In this document: one piece after another, positions 45,446 through 53,884 of the stretch
Position numbering within the stretch: position 1 is the stretch's first letter
How the letters are laid out: the number at the start of each line of letters is the position of its first letter
Assembly: GCF_004770475.1 (NCBI RefSeq)
Contig: NZ_RQHK01000017.1
Location: forward strand, 1,350,321-1,414,320
Direction of reading: 5' to 3'
DNA: 64,000 nucleotides
From: Leptospira mtsangambouensis
GTDB lineage: Bacteria; Spirochaetota; Leptospiria; Leptospirales; Leptospiraceae
Program-made: the position numbers and the translations under genes
The notes under the pieces: generated by a model
Told to the model about the DNA's origin: nothing
Database searches by the model: none
The model's input: only the letters and a program-made list of their open reading frames with translations

Positions 45446-46463
45446 ATTCCATTCTTCTTGTGTATTCCTCTGCGAGTTCCTTACTACCCAAAGTTTGGAT
45501 GCGAAGGTCCATTAGTTTTTTTTCACGTTCTGATTCAGAAAGATTAGGGTAGTTTTTTAATAGGTTTTTTTCTTCCACTTGGAGTTTCGAAATTTTTTCT
45601 TCTTCTTCTTTCATCTCCTTTAAAACCTTTTCCATCCTTTCGTTTCCGTCCTTCCCAAAATAACGAATTCGAACTTCTTTTTCTTTGTTTTCCCGATCCG
45701 AACTAGACAACTTAGAAAGTTCGATTTGTCTTAAGTCCATTTCTGTTTCGAACTTATCAAACTTAGGTTCCCTTGCTTCGACCGCATTGTAAAATGCTCC
45801 GAAAGATTTTTTGCGATAGTCTTCATACAAACGAATTCTTTCGTCTGCTTTTAGATTTTTGGTTTCATCTAAAAAGTTCTTTCTATTAAAACTAAAATCC
45901 GCAGTAGCTTCTTCTAGTCCGAAGATGAGTTCTGCATCTTCTTTCGCAAAATACTTTCGACGAAGTTGTTTGATTTGTTCGTATCGTTCTTGGTTGGTAT
46001 AAGATTTACTGGAAGGATCCAAATGCACCATGGCTTCTTCGTATTTTAAATAATTGGAAAGCATGGTAACCAGTCGTTTTGCTTCTTCTCCCCCATATTC
46101 GTTTTGGAGAAAGGCTTTGATGTATTCGTGGCATTGTTCGCGGGTACTACCTTCTGGGCATTGTCTACGTAAGTTCCAAAGTTCGGAAACTAAATTCAAC
46201 TCTCCCGATTTTGCTCGTGCCAATATTTCTTCAAAACGAAGGAACTGTCCATCGGCAGAAAAAATTGTTTTTGCGGATTCTAAATAGAATGGATCCACCG
46301 AAAATCCGTCACTTTGGGTTCGAAAATAGGATTCTGCTTTGTCATTTGGATTTTCTTCATTTGTCGTTTCTAATTCACTTGGTGAGAAGATTCGAAAGGC
46401 AACATAGATAAGAAGTAGGGCGCCAATGGCATAACTAAGGTAACGTAAATTTTTAACATTCAT
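45414..46463 (-). CDS. Lipase chaperone (LifO/foldase)-like membrane-anchored protein
   Basis: 349 residues: one N-terminal membrane helix (about 7-26), a linker, then an almost wholly helical, strongly charged domain. The region with KQLRRKYFAKEDAELIFGLEE and later VRIRYFGKDG resembles the repeated extended-helix segments of steric lipase foldases. The Lif signature RxxFDYxxS is not found; at its position the sequence reads RFEEILARAKSGE. It stands directly after the lipase gene, the usual order for lipase-foldase pairs. Role as chaperone is inferred from context and fold pattern. Confidence 0.72.
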   Translation of the reverse strand: MNVKNLRYLSYAIGALLLIYVAFRIFSPSELETTNEENPNDKAESYFRTQSDGFSVDPFYLESAKTIFSADGQFLRFEEILARAKSGELNLVSELWNLRRQCPEGSTREQCHEYIKAFLQNEYGGEEAKRLVTMLSNYLKYEEAMVHLDPSSKSYTNQERYEQIKQLRRKYFAKEDAELIFGLEEATADFSFNRKNFLDETKNLKADERIRLYEDYRKKSFGAFYNAVEAREPKFDKFETEMDLRQIELSKLSSSDRENKEKEVRIRYFGKDGNERMEKVLKEMKEEEEKISKLQVEEKNLLKNYPNLSESEREKKLMDLRIQTLGSKELAEEYTRRMEYEKTLKNSGN

Positions 46464-46506
46464 GGGAGATGGTATCGTAGTAAAGGATGGATGAAACTTC
46501 TGGAAA

Positions 46507-46535
46507 CAAAAAAACCCAAGTCGAAACTTGGGTTT
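46507..46535 (-). terminator. Terminator between lipase and foldase genes
   Basis: On the minus strand AAAACCCAAGT, loop TTCG, ACTTGGGTTTT with a T run after it. It follows the lipase stop by about 24 bp and would make the lipase transcript more abundant than the downstream foldase and lnt part. Confidence 0.8.
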
Positions 46536-46558
46536 TCTGAAAAAACTTCGAGAGTGAA

Positions 46559-47488
46559 TTACTGATTTGCCTTCATGTTAGAAGCCATATCCATGTAGAA
46601 TCCTTCTACATCATACCATAGACTTCCGGAACGGAGAGTGTTGGATGCTTGTAAATGGTCAATTCCTGTTGTGAAGATTCCATAAGAAGGTCCACCTTTC
46701 CAAGTTCCCCATTTTTGTGAAGAAAGTGGAACAAGTCCATCGTTTGTAAATCCTTGTCCTTGGAAAAGTCCACCAGCCCCACAAGCAGGGTGAAGGATTC
46801 CCATAAGAGGGTGTTGGATGAGGTCAGGAATTGTGATAGAAGATCCGTAAGAGAAATACTTCACACCAGTTTTGTTCGGAGTGTATCCGTTAAAAGCAGT
46901 GAGTCCTTCTTTGGAGAGTGAAGCCAAAGCCGCCAAAGCATTTTGTTGGTTGGTTCCACCATAAACAAGTTTCACAAGAGTTTCTACAACACTTGCAACA
47001 AATGGTTGGATCCAACTAGGAAGAACTGTTTTTACAATGTCAGCAATCGGAGATCCGTAGTGAGGTGTGTTGAGGGTCGTGAGAGTTGCTGTGCGACCAG
47101 AAAGTCCTAGGTTAGAAACCATATAACGGCTATCGAGTCCACCTTGGGAGTGACCGAGGATATGGAATTTTCCTGTGTAGTTTGTTGCAGCTGCGTAAGT
47201 TAGAATGGCAGCTTTTAGTTCCTGAGCTCGCACTTCGTTGGAGTTGGCTGCCGTTTTTCCAGGAGCAAATACGGTTGCGCCTTGGCTTCTGAGGTAATCA
47301 TCTGTTCCACCCCAATAGTTGATGATGCTAATGATTCCACCGGAGTTTTCGCCCCAGCCAAAAAGACCATGAGAAAGGATAATGGGATAAGTGCCTGCAA
47401 GTGGTTTGGAAGAAGAACCGGAACTAGCGAGAACGGGAGCTGCGAGCGCAAATGTTACAAGAATGGCTAAAAGACCTTTACGAATCAT
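46559..47488 (-). CDS. Secreted triacylglycerol lipase (family I type)
   Basis: 309 residues from ATG 47488, with AGAGGT upstream and a signal peptide (cleavage near VLASS). YPIILSHGLFGWG gives the oxyanion strand, and GHSQGG the nucleophile elbow. Later LNTPHYGSPIADIV is typical of bacterial family I.1/I.2 lipases, with a C-terminal TNDGLVP and GIDHLQ likely to hold the Asp and His of the triad. It hydrolyses long-chain triacylglycerols outside the cell, suiting an organism that lives on fatty acids. Needs a foldase in this family; one is encoded next to it. Confidence 0.92.
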   Translation of the reverse strand: MIRKGLLAILVTFALAAPVLASSGSSSKPLAGTYPIILSHGLFGWGENSGGIISIINYWGGTDDYLRSQGATVFAPGKTAANSNEVRAQELKAAILTYAAATNYTGKFHILGHSQGGLDSRYMVSNLGLSGRTATLTTLNTPHYGSPIADIVKTVLPSWIQPFVASVVETLVKLVYGGTNQQNALAALASLSKEGLTAFNGYTPNKTGVKYFSYGSSITIPDLIQHPLMGILHPACGAGGLFQGQGFTNDGLVPLSSQKWGTWKGGPSYGIFTTGIDHLQASNTLRSGSLWYDVEGFYMDMASNMKANQ

Positions 47489-47767
47489 AAATATTTTACC
47501 TCTGAATTTTCTAAGATAAAACTGTGTCAATTTGCCTTATTTGGGGCAAGGATATTTTTGCTACAAATTCGAAAAAAAGAAGGTTTGGACTCAATTGAAC
47601 ATCTTTAGTTATGGATTCGGATTCGTTGTTTTTTTGAGGATAAGTTTCCAAAGTCTGGATGTTGGCCAATGGAACGGATTTAGAATTTGTAATTATCTTA
47701 TTGTTTCTCAATAAAATAAAGTTAGGCGAATGAATCTAATAAATCACTAAGTCTAGATTTAAAAATT

Positions 47768-48235
47768 TTATTCCACGCGTTTGCGGTAACGAATATAAAA
47801 TCTTTCAAAAGAAGATTTGTCCCAGAATTCCACAGCTTCTTTGTTCTGTAAAATGGCTCGAAGTTCGATTGTCGGAATGGATTTTTCTTTGCACCAAAGA
47901 TCCACATCTTTCAAAAGTTCGGACATATATCCTTTTTTCTTTTTCCCCAATTTTGTAACGGCCAAATCAATGAATAAACTTCTTTCTTCTTCTAAGTGAG
48001 GTTTTTCTTCGATCCGTCCAATGAGTAAGGATACAAGCTCTTGGTCTTCGAAAAACCCACGCATATACACTTTCCCTGTGCCGATGAGTTTGAAATAGAT
48101 GTCAGTGAATTTGGTAGCAGCGCGGGGTCTGATGCGAAAAACACCATCTAACTCGAGTTCGTTTACCTTTCGATAAAACTGATTTACGAGTTCGATGGTT
48201 TGATTTCTATCGGATTCTGTTAAGTCCCTGATCAC
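47768..48235 (-). CDS. GNAT-family acetyltransferase-like protein
   Basis: 155 residues with the N-terminal MIRDLTESDRNQTIELVNQFY typical of GNAT proteins. A KLGKKKKGYMSELLKDV stretch takes the place of the acetyl-CoA pyrophosphate loop (R/QxxGxG/A), and the C-terminal EAVEFWDKSSFERFYIRYRKRV fits the last strand and helix. The substrate is unknown. It abuts glyS (stop and start adjacent) and follows it in transcription. Confidence 0.75.
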   Translation of the reverse strand: MIRDLTESDRNQTIELVNQFYRKVNELELDGVFRIRPRAATKFTDIYFKLIGTGKVYMRGFFEDQELVSLLIGRIEEKPHLEEERSLFIDLAVTKLGKKKKGYMSELLKDVDLWCKEKSIPTIELRAILQNKEAVEFWDKSSFERFYIRYRKRVE

Positions 48236-49636
48236 CTATACCATTCTTTGGATCAGGTAGGATTTGAGCTCGGAAACGGGGATACGTTCCTGTTTCATGG
48301 AATCTCTTTCCCGAATGGTAACGGTTCCATCACTCATGGTATCGTAATCCACTGTGATACAAAATGGAGTTCCAATTTCGTCATGACGGCGGTACCGTTT
48401 TCCAATGGCTCCACTTTCATCATAGTCCACATACCAATGGTTGCGGAGGTCTGCATAAATTTCCTTGGCTTTTGCATCAAGTCCGTCTTTTTTCATGAGT
48501 GGAAATATTGCTACTTTCATAGGACTCACTCGTTTCCCAAAACGTAAAACAGTTCGAATGTCGTCTTTTTCTAATTTTTCTTCCTCGTAAGCATCACATA
48601 ACACTGCCAGGAAGAGACGGTTCAGACCCAATGCAGGTTCCACAACGTATGGAAGGTATTTTTTCTTATTCTCCAAATCATGATACTTTAGGTCTTCTGA
48701 AGAAAACTTTTCATGTTGGGTGAGGTCATAATCAGTCCTTGAGGCAACACCCCAAAGTTCTCCCCAACCAAACGGGTATTTGTATTCGATATCACTTGTG
48801 GAATCACTATAAAAAGAAAGTTCTTCCTTTTCATGTTCTCTCACACGTAGGTTTTCTTTTTTTAGGCCGACCACATTCACAAGCCAATCCATGCAGTAGT
48901 CCACCCAATACTTAAACCATTCTTTTTGAGTGCCTGGTTCGCAGAAAAATTCCATTTCCATTTGTTCGAACTCGCGTGTGCGAAAGATAAATTGGCGTGC
49001 CATAATTTCGTTTCGAAAAGACTTTCCGATTTGTGCGATTCCGAAGGGAACTTTTTTCCGAGCAATTTGGGTTACGTTTTTGAAATTGATAAAGATCCCT
49101 TGTGCAGTTTCAGGGCGAAGGTAAATGTCTGTCGCTCCTTCTTCGGACGCACCATGAGAGGTTTTGAACATCAAATTGAATTGGCGGGCATCGGTAAAAC
49201 TTCCCACAGTTCCGCAAGTCGGGCAGGCATATGCTTTGTCTCGAATGGTGTTTGTGAGTTCCTCTAGACTTTTTCCCGTGGCGGCACCTTCGCCTTCCTT
49301 ATCTTCCAAAAACTTATCCACTCGCACACGAGTTTTGCATTTTTTGCAATCCATCAGAGGATCGTTGAAGTTAGAAATATGGCCGGAAGCTTCCCAGACG
49401 CGAGGGTGGAGGAGGATGGAGGAATCAAGGCCCAATACATCATCCCTTCTGTGAACAAAGTATTCCCACCAAAGTCGTTTTAGATTGTTTAATACTTCAA
49501 TTCCATTCGGACCATAGTCAAAGGTATTGGATAGGCCTCCGTAAATTTCGGAACCTGGGAAAACAAATCCCCTTCTTTTGGAGACTGCGACTATGGGTTT
49601 GAGCGACTGTTCTTCTTTCTCTTTCGGCTGTGCCAT
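48236..49636 (-). CDS. glyS: Glycyl-tRNA synthetase (single-chain class II)
   Basis: Charges tRNA-Gly. About 466 residues from ATG 49636 (GGCGG upstream); the frame is open further 5' but this gives the normal MAQPKE-type short leader. Motifs: GFVFPGSEIYGGLSNTFDYGPNG, motif 2 RNEIMARQFIFRTREFEQMEMEFF, motif 3 GLNRLFLAVL. Two Cys pairs (CKKC and CPTC) form the insertion zinc site. This is the alpha-2 enzyme, not the alpha-beta glyQ/glyS pair. Confidence 0.96.
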   Translation of the reverse strand: MAQPKEKEEQSLKPIVAVSKRRGFVFPGSEIYGGLSNTFDYGPNGIEVLNNLKRLWWEYFVHRRDDVLGLDSSILLHPRVWEASGHISNFNDPLMDCKKCKTRVRVDKFLEDKEGEGAATGKSLEELTNTIRDKAYACPTCGTVGSFTDARQFNLMFKTSHGASEEGATDIYLRPETAQGIFINFKNVTQIARKKVPFGIAQIGKSFRNEIMARQFIFRTREFEQMEMEFFCEPGTQKEWFKYWVDYCMDWLVNVVGLKKENLRVREHEKEELSFYSDSTSDIEYKYPFGWGELWGVASRTDYDLTQHEKFSSEDLKYHDLENKKKYLPYVVEPALGLNRLFLAVLCDAYEEEKLEKDDIRTVLRFGKRVSPMKVAIFPLMKKDGLDAKAKEIYADLRNHWYVDYDESGAIGKRYRRHDEIGTPFCITVDYDTMSDGTVTIRERDSMKQERIPVSELKSYLIQRMV

Positions 49637-49699
49637 ATCCGCCAAATTTTTTGTTTTCCATGAAAATTCAAAGTATTTTCCTTGAGATAAGACTAAAGA

Positions 49700-51508
49700 A
49701 TGGATTCGGCAAATTCTAAACAACTCTCTCCCTGGGCTAAAAAATCCTTAACCTTCTTCCTTTGGATGTCCCCTCTCTTTTCTCTTGGGCCATTTTTGGC
49801 ACTCGGCATCCTATTTGCGTTCCCTAGAGAATTTCGCCTTCGCCTTCGTGCTGTTTCGGTGATTGCAGTTTATATCCTATCTTGGGTTGTTTTTTATCCT
49901 ATCGAACTTGTGCACAGGTCGGGACTCGAATGGGAGGCAGTCATCAATGAATTTTTGGCAAAGGATTCCCGGGGCTTCCAACTAAAGTTTGGATTTGTGG
50001 TCATCTGTTTTCTTTTGCTGCTAACAAACTACATTCATAGTCACAAAAGAAATAAAAAAAGAGAATCCATCCGAACGACAAAGTTACAAACGGAACATCC
50101 TTATGGGAAAATCCGTACAGAGATGCGAATTCGAGATTCCAAGTTTGATACTTTGTTGTTAGTATTGTTTCTTGCCCTCCTACTCAATTTTGCATTCCAA
50201 TATCTTTCTGAAAAATTACATCCAAACAAATCTCTTTCTCCATTGGCGCCGCTTGTGGATGTTTACCAGTTTGTTTTTAATTATTCGATTTCGCTTTGTA
50301 TCCTTTTGTTTAGTTTCAATCGAAACAAAATTCCATCTCTGATAGCAAAACCTTATCTGCGTTATATGGAAGGAATTCGTATCCGAGAAAGGTGGAAGGC
50401 AGCCGTTGTCTCACAAGGTAAATTCCCATTTCGCTTAGAACTCATAGTCAAAGAAAAAGCAAAATTCCGAGACCATATCCTACCTGGATTTGGGCATATT
50501 TATGTTTATGAGTATTGGCGTGGGTTTCCCATTTTATTTTTAACCTTGTTACTTTTTTTATTTTCTGCCGTTTGGGTGTTTTCCTATTTAAGCCCTATTT
50601 TTGGGATTCAGTTTTTGGCAGGGTTTGGATTAAAACCAGGAGTTCCCGATAAAGATTTTTTTATCTCATCACAAAACATTGCTTATGCGGGATTTTCTGT
50701 ATTAGCACTTGTGGGAATTTACTTTTACTCCTCATACTTACTCGAAAAATCGTTTAGTTTAGAAAACTTAGGAGTTAAAGAAGATAAAGTAGGTGAGTCA
50801 GAACCCTTTTTCAAACCTGGGTTACGAAAAGGTTTCCGAAATGTTTTACCTCTTTCTTTACTCTTTCATTTGATTTTGATCTCTCTTGTTTTTCTGATTC
50901 CAATCACTCTCCAACGTGGTAAAAAGAAAGAACAGTCCTCACAAAAAAATGATCACTTTCGTCCAGAAAAAATGGAGTTCTATTTCATCGATCCTAATGT
51001 TCCCGATGATACCAAAGGCCTGAATGGTGGGGTTGTGACAGGGAATGAAACCGAAAACAAAGAAAAGGGCGAAAAAATTTCCAACGAAAAAGTAGCGGAC
51101 AATGGACCTGTCAAAGGCCATATCAAAAGAATCCGAGGGAAAAAAGTCCCACCAACTTACTCCAATTATATCTCTGCAAAAATGCGAATTCCTGAAAGTT
51201 ATATGGACTATTGGGCCAAAGCCCCTCATCCATATTCTTCTGTGGTTGCTTATACCATTACCCAAGATGGGGATGTGATTGATGTGGAACTTGTGGAAGC
51301 ATCTGATTATCCAGACCAAGACCTTCGTACCTTACAACTTGTGGAAAGTTTGGGTCCACTCATGCCACCACCAGGAACCAAAAACGACATTCGTGTGACG
51401 GAACTTTTTTGGAATGGACCGATTGATCCTGAGTTTGTTCCCACACAATTACAAAAAGAAATGATCAATTTATTTGACGGGCGTTATATGGAAGAGTTAC
51501 CAGAATGA
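49700..51508 (+). CDS. Polytopic membrane protein with TonB-like C-terminal domain
   Basis: 602 residues. About eight to nine membrane helices fall in the N-terminal two thirds, with a cytoplasmic charged loop near 115-140. After the last helix (about 385-400) comes a periplasmic segment rich in Asn/Lys/Glu, and at the end a TonB-family fold (SVVAYTITQDGDVIDVELVEASDYPDQDL and MPPPGTKNDIRVTELFWNG). Usually TonB has one helix, so the polytopic N-terminus is unusual. No ExbB/ExbD genes are adjacent. It overlaps the PrsW protease gene by 4 bp. Function unknown; envelope energy transfer is a guess. Confidence 0.75.
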   Translation: MDSANSKQLSPWAKKSLTFFLWMSPLFSLGPFLALGILFAFPREFRLRLRAVSVIAVYILSWVVFYPIELVHRSGLEWEAVINEFLAKDSRGFQLKFGFVVICFLLLLTNYIHSHKRNKKRESIRTTKLQTEHPYGKIRTEMRIRDSKFDTLLLVLFLALLLNFAFQYLSEKLHPNKSLSPLAPLVDVYQFVFNYSISLCILLFSFNRNKIPSLIAKPYLRYMEGIRIRERWKAAVVSQGKFPFRLELIVKEKAKFRDHILPGFGHIYVYEYWRGFPILFLTLLLFLFSAVWVFSYLSPIFGIQFLAGFGLKPGVPDKDFFISSQNIAYAGFSVLALVGIYFYSSYLLEKSFSLENLGVKEDKVGESEPFFKPGLRKGFRNVLPLSLLFHLILISLVFLIPITLQRGKKKEQSSQKNDHFRPEKMEFYFIDPNVPDDTKGLNGGVVTGNETENKEKGEKISNEKVADNGPVKGHIKRIRGKKVPPTYSNYISAKMRIPESYMDYWAKAPHPYSSVVAYTITQDGDVIDVELVEASDYPDQDLRTLQLVESLGPLMPPPGTKNDIRVTELFWNGPIDPEFVPTQLQKEMINLFDGRYMEELPE

Positions 51509-52245
51509 AAGAAATTGGACCCATTGATTATTTGATTGGATCATTCACGATTCTTCCTTGGGCAATTGTCATTTGGAAGGCATACAAACCTAAAAAAGGT
51601 TGGCAGGAAGTATTGGGTATCTTTTTGGCTTTGTTCTTTGGTTGGTTGTCCACCGATTTAATTCTCAGACTCCATCCCATCCTTTGGCCAGAAACAGATT
51701 TTATGCCAAAGAAAAAAGTAAGTATGTTAACTCAAACTGCTCATTTGGCTTTTATCCAAGCAGGCATCACGGAAGAGACATTTAAGATATTTTTTATTAT
51801 GATTTTGTCTTTTGTATTAGGTTATGATAAAAAAACAAAAACCTTTTCACCTAATGTGGTTTTGTTTGGATCTTTTGTGGCAATGGGATTTTCATTTATT
51901 GAAAACACTCATTACATTGCAAGAGAGCCGGACGAAAAAAAATTCGACCTCTTCGTTGCACGAACCGTTCATTCTTCCAATATTCATTTGCTGATCAATC
52001 TCTGTTTTTCTTTATTTTTGTTGAAGAGCAATTTGAAAATAGAGAATGCCAACAAACGATTGTACATTGCATTGGGTTTTGCCTTGGCTGTGATGCAACA
52101 TGGGGTTGTAGACTTTTTATTGATCCCCGGTTCCATCATTGGTCTTTGGATTGCTACTTCCCTTTTCGTTGGGATTTGGGTTTGGACTGTAAACGATTGG
52201 CGGGAACTGGTGGTGGATAGAAAACACCAATCGATAGAAATTTAA
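51505..52245 (+). CDS. PrsW-family intramembrane metalloprotease
   Basis: 246 residues, about seven to eight membrane helices. Zinc-site motifs are present: GITEETFKIFF (EExxK), FSFIENTHY, HSSNIH, and HGVVDF. PrsW proteases start site-1 cleavage of anti-sigma factors in Bacillus and belong to the wider CAAX-protease-like (Abi) superfamily. Its ATG overlaps the stop of the TonB-like protein, which may be its substrate or partner. Confidence 0.9.
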   Translation: MKEIGPIDYLIGSFTILPWAIVIWKAYKPKKGWQEVLGIFLALFFGWLSTDLILRLHPILWPETDFMPKKKVSMLTQTAHLAFIQAGITEETFKIFFIMILSFVLGYDKKTKTFSPNVVLFGSFVAMGFSFIENTHYIAREPDEKKFDLFVARTVHSSNIHLLINLCFSLFLLKSNLKIENANKRLYIALGFALAVMQHGVVDFLLIPGSIIGLWIATSLFVGIWVWTVNDWRELVVDRKHQSIEI

Positions 52246-52338
52246 ACAGTAGAGAAGACGAATATTAGGGGAGATTTAAGATAACTCTGTTACCTACCAA
52301 AAAAGTAAAAATTTTTTTCTGAAGAACCATTCACCAGT

Positions 52339-52803
52339 TCATTTTGTAGATAAAAAAACTCTGATCCCTGCTTCCGAATATTCTTCCCAATCTGTTTGAT
52401 AGGTTCTGATTTTGGGAATTTCTGGATGGTTCCAAATCTCCGCCCAAAATTTAGGGACCACTTCCTCTGGCGCTCCCGGTTGGATTTGAAAATAACGACC
52501 GTTTTGTGGTTCGATGTGCACTATCTCCATTCCTGGTAACAACTTTGTGTTTGTTTCGACAGCATAACCTAACAAAAAATCATAAGCCCCGTTTTCATCA
52601 GACGCATAGTTGAAATAAACTGCAAAGAGTGGATCATACTTTCGAAACATCTCCATTTGTTTAGGAATGTCTTCTTTGTAAAACCGAGAGTAGATTGCTG
52701 GTATTTTGATATCAGCATCACCAGGTGCATTCGAAGTCCGGATTTTGAGGCCCATCACCGTGAAATTTTCAGTTTTTACCAATGGTTCCGTCAATTCAGG
52801 CAT
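52339..52803 (-). CDS. GyrI-like small-molecule-binding domain protein
   Basis: 154 residues resembling the GyrI/AraC effector-binding domain: FTVMGLKIRTSNAPGDADIKIPAIYSRF at the start, then YDFLLGYAVE and GRYFQIQPG, and RTYQTDWEEY near the end. Such stand-alone domains bind hydrophobic small molecules or inhibit gyrase. No HTH region is attached. A likely cytoplasmic binding or stress protein; ligand unknown. Confidence 0.85.
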   Translation of the reverse strand: MPELTEPLVKTENFTVMGLKIRTSNAPGDADIKIPAIYSRFYKEDIPKQMEMFRKYDPLFAVYFNYASDENGAYDFLLGYAVETNTKLLPGMEIVHIEPQNGRYFQIQPGAPEEVVPKFWAEIWNHPEIPKIRTYQTDWEEYSEAGIRVFLSTK

Positions 52804-52856
52804 AAAGAAAAAGTTTCAGTTTCCTAAAAAAACGCAACCTTTTCTTAGTGAAAGGT

Positions 52857-52885
52857 TTGACTAACTGAACCTCTCTGTACACATG
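52857..52885 (+). promoter_or_regulatory. Candidate promoter of 5S rRNA
   Basis: TTGACT at 52857-52862 is a good -35 element; the -10 position 17 bp downstream (CACATG) is poor. At the second 5S copy the equivalent region has TTGCAA (63898-63903) with TAATGG 18 bp on. Both sites run into the same ATGGTAATTAC just before the gene. Confidence 0.35.
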
Positions 52886-52892
52886 GTAATTA

Positions 52893-53012
52893 CTCCTGGT
52901 GATTATGGAGAGAAGGCCATACCCGTTCCCATTCCGAACACGGAAGTCAAGCTTCTCATCGCCGATGGTACTATTGGGTTCGCTCAATGGGAGAGTAGGA
53001 CATTGCCGGGTT
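52893..53012 (+). rRNA. rrf: 5S ribosomal RNA
   Basis: The internal core is ACCCGTTCCCATTCCGAACA, matching the 5S loop B/helix III region, followed by CGGAAGTCAAGC. The 5' end (CCTGGTG) pairs with the 3' end (TTGCCGGG) to form helix I, giving about 118 nt. No 16S or 23S gene is near; isolated 5S genes are a known Leptospira trait. Ends are placed from helix I and could shift by a few bases. An intrinsic terminator follows. Confidence 0.93.
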
Positions 53013-53030
53013 AGCACTCATAACTCAATA

Positions 53031-53062
53031 AAAAAAGGCCAACCGGAAGGTTGGCTTTTTTT
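53031..53062 (+). terminator. Terminator of 5S rRNA
   Basis: AAAAAAGGCCAACC, GGAA loop, GGTTGGCTTTTTTT: a strong stem with T run 19 nt after the 5S end. Confidence 0.9.
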
Positions 53063-53107
53063 ATGTACAAAATAAAATCCATTGAACGAATCCAATAGTA
53101 CCGCTAG

Positions 53108-53128
53108 TCACCAATTGTTCGCGAAATG
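53108..53128 (+). repeat. 21-bp direct repeat, copy 1
   Basis: Begins TCACCAATTG and ends CGCGAAATG; identical to 53439-53459. The interior contains TTCGCGAA, itself palindromic. Spacing between copies is 331 bp. Confidence 0.8.
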
Positions 53129-53199
53129 ACAGGCTTGCGACCCATAGGGAGCAAGACTCGGACACTCGCCCGCGGAGCGGAACAGCGAGTGGGGCGGGA

Positions 53200-53213
53200 A
53201 GTAGGACATTGCC
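53200..53213 (+). pseudogene. Fragment identical to 5S rRNA 3' region
   Basis: AGTAGGACATTGCC matches 52994-53007 of the 5S gene. The bases upstream (GTGGGGCGGGA) are only loosely like the 5S helix region (AATGGGAG), and the downstream part diverges after GCC. Followed 26 bp later by a terminator, as a 5S gene would be. It may be the 3' remnant of a second, disrupted 5S copy; the short match means chance cannot be excluded. Confidence 0.5.
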
Positions 53214-53238
53214 TTAGTTCGTCATAATCGTTTATTGA

Positions 53239-53268
53239 AGGCGTTCAATTAGTTGAGCGCCTTTTTTA
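53239..53268 (+). terminator. Intrinsic terminator without an assigned gene
   Basis: GGCGTTCAA and TTGAGCGCC (one G-T wobble) around TTAG, followed by TTTTTT. No gene precedes it except the 5S-like fragment at 53200, supporting the idea that the fragment was once a transcribed gene end. Confidence 0.8.
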
Positions 53269-53438
53269 TTTGTGGGTGCTCTGTGTGGTCCGGCATGATT
53301 GCCGGGTGGATTTATCACAAAACCTGTATTTCTATTAAACGATTAGCTGCTCGTTCCCTACGGGTCGCTTGCGCAGGATTGCGGGTTAAAATTTTTTTTT
53401 ATCTATAAGTATAAATCCTTTTTTATCAATCCACAGTC

Positions 53439-53459
53439 TCACCAATTGTTCGCGAAATG
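53439..53459 (+). repeat. 21-bp direct repeat, copy 2
   Basis: Identical to 53108-53128. Here it lies within a hairpin (CTCACC and GGTGAG as arms) and leads straight into the hairpin element at 53464. Confidence 0.8.
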
Positions 53460-53463
53460 GGTG

Positions 53464-53488
53464 AGGCTTTGTTAGAAAGCCGAAGCCT
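53464..53488 (+). repeat. Hairpin element, left copy
   Basis: AGGCTT and AAGCCT arms around TGTTAGAAAGCCG. It shares TGTTAG, then AAGCCGAAGC, with the element at 55701-55725. The two copies flank the XRE/ImmA two-gene unit in the same orientation. The larger fold may also use TCACC (53439) and GGTGA (53493). Confidence 0.6.
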
Positions 53489-53884
53489 GCCAGGTGAAGA
53501 GCCGGTTAGTATTGTTCTAGGATAGATTCAATTATGAACTCAAATCGTTCATTAATTTCTTCAGAAATTAATGAGAACTTCTTTTGATTCAACATTCATG
53601 TTTGAATTATCAAAATTCACTTTAAAAAATCAATAATAGGAAATTTTAATTTTGTATTGCACCTCTGTCTTTCAATTGAAGCTATTTATTTTTTTTTGAT
53701 CAATTTTTAGGTATAGCAGCTAATTGCTTGGCTAATTAATATTGTCCGACTCTGTTCGCGGGTGGAATGATAGGGATTGGCACTTAGTTTACGGATACAA
53801 ACTAGTGCCTAGAGAACAACTTGGTGAAACGCAAGCGAGGGCTTGTTTCGAAGAGAAACAGTAATCTTTTGTTGGGTGATATTT

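Larger units (their letters stand above)
53063..53884. other. Non-coding, repeat- and hairpin-rich stretch after 5S rRNA
   Basis: About 820 bp with no credible gene on either strand. It holds two 21-bp direct repeats (53108, 53439), a 14-bp copy of the 5S 3' end (53200-53213), an intrinsic terminator (53239-53268), a hairpin element shared with 55701, and several inverted repeats. These include ACTCGC/GCGAGT around 53164-53190, TCATTAATTTC/GAAATTAATGA (53549-53574), GGCACT-AGTTT/AAACT-AGTGCC (53779-53809) and CAAGC/GCTTG near 53832-53845. The first part is GC-richer and the rest strongly AT-rich, in contrast to the neighbouring genes. It has the look of decayed or composite intergenic DNA at an insertion hotspot. 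Confidence 0.7.

Noticed and set aside
47489..47767. 60-codon ORF and other coding potential between lipase and the GNAT gene
   Set aside because: The ORF at 47532-47714 has no ribosome-binding site, no recognisable pattern, and odd composition. I see nothing else firm in this gap.
52796..53017. ORF overlapping the first 5S rRNA on the minus strand
   Set aside because: It is the complement of the rRNA gene and its promoter.
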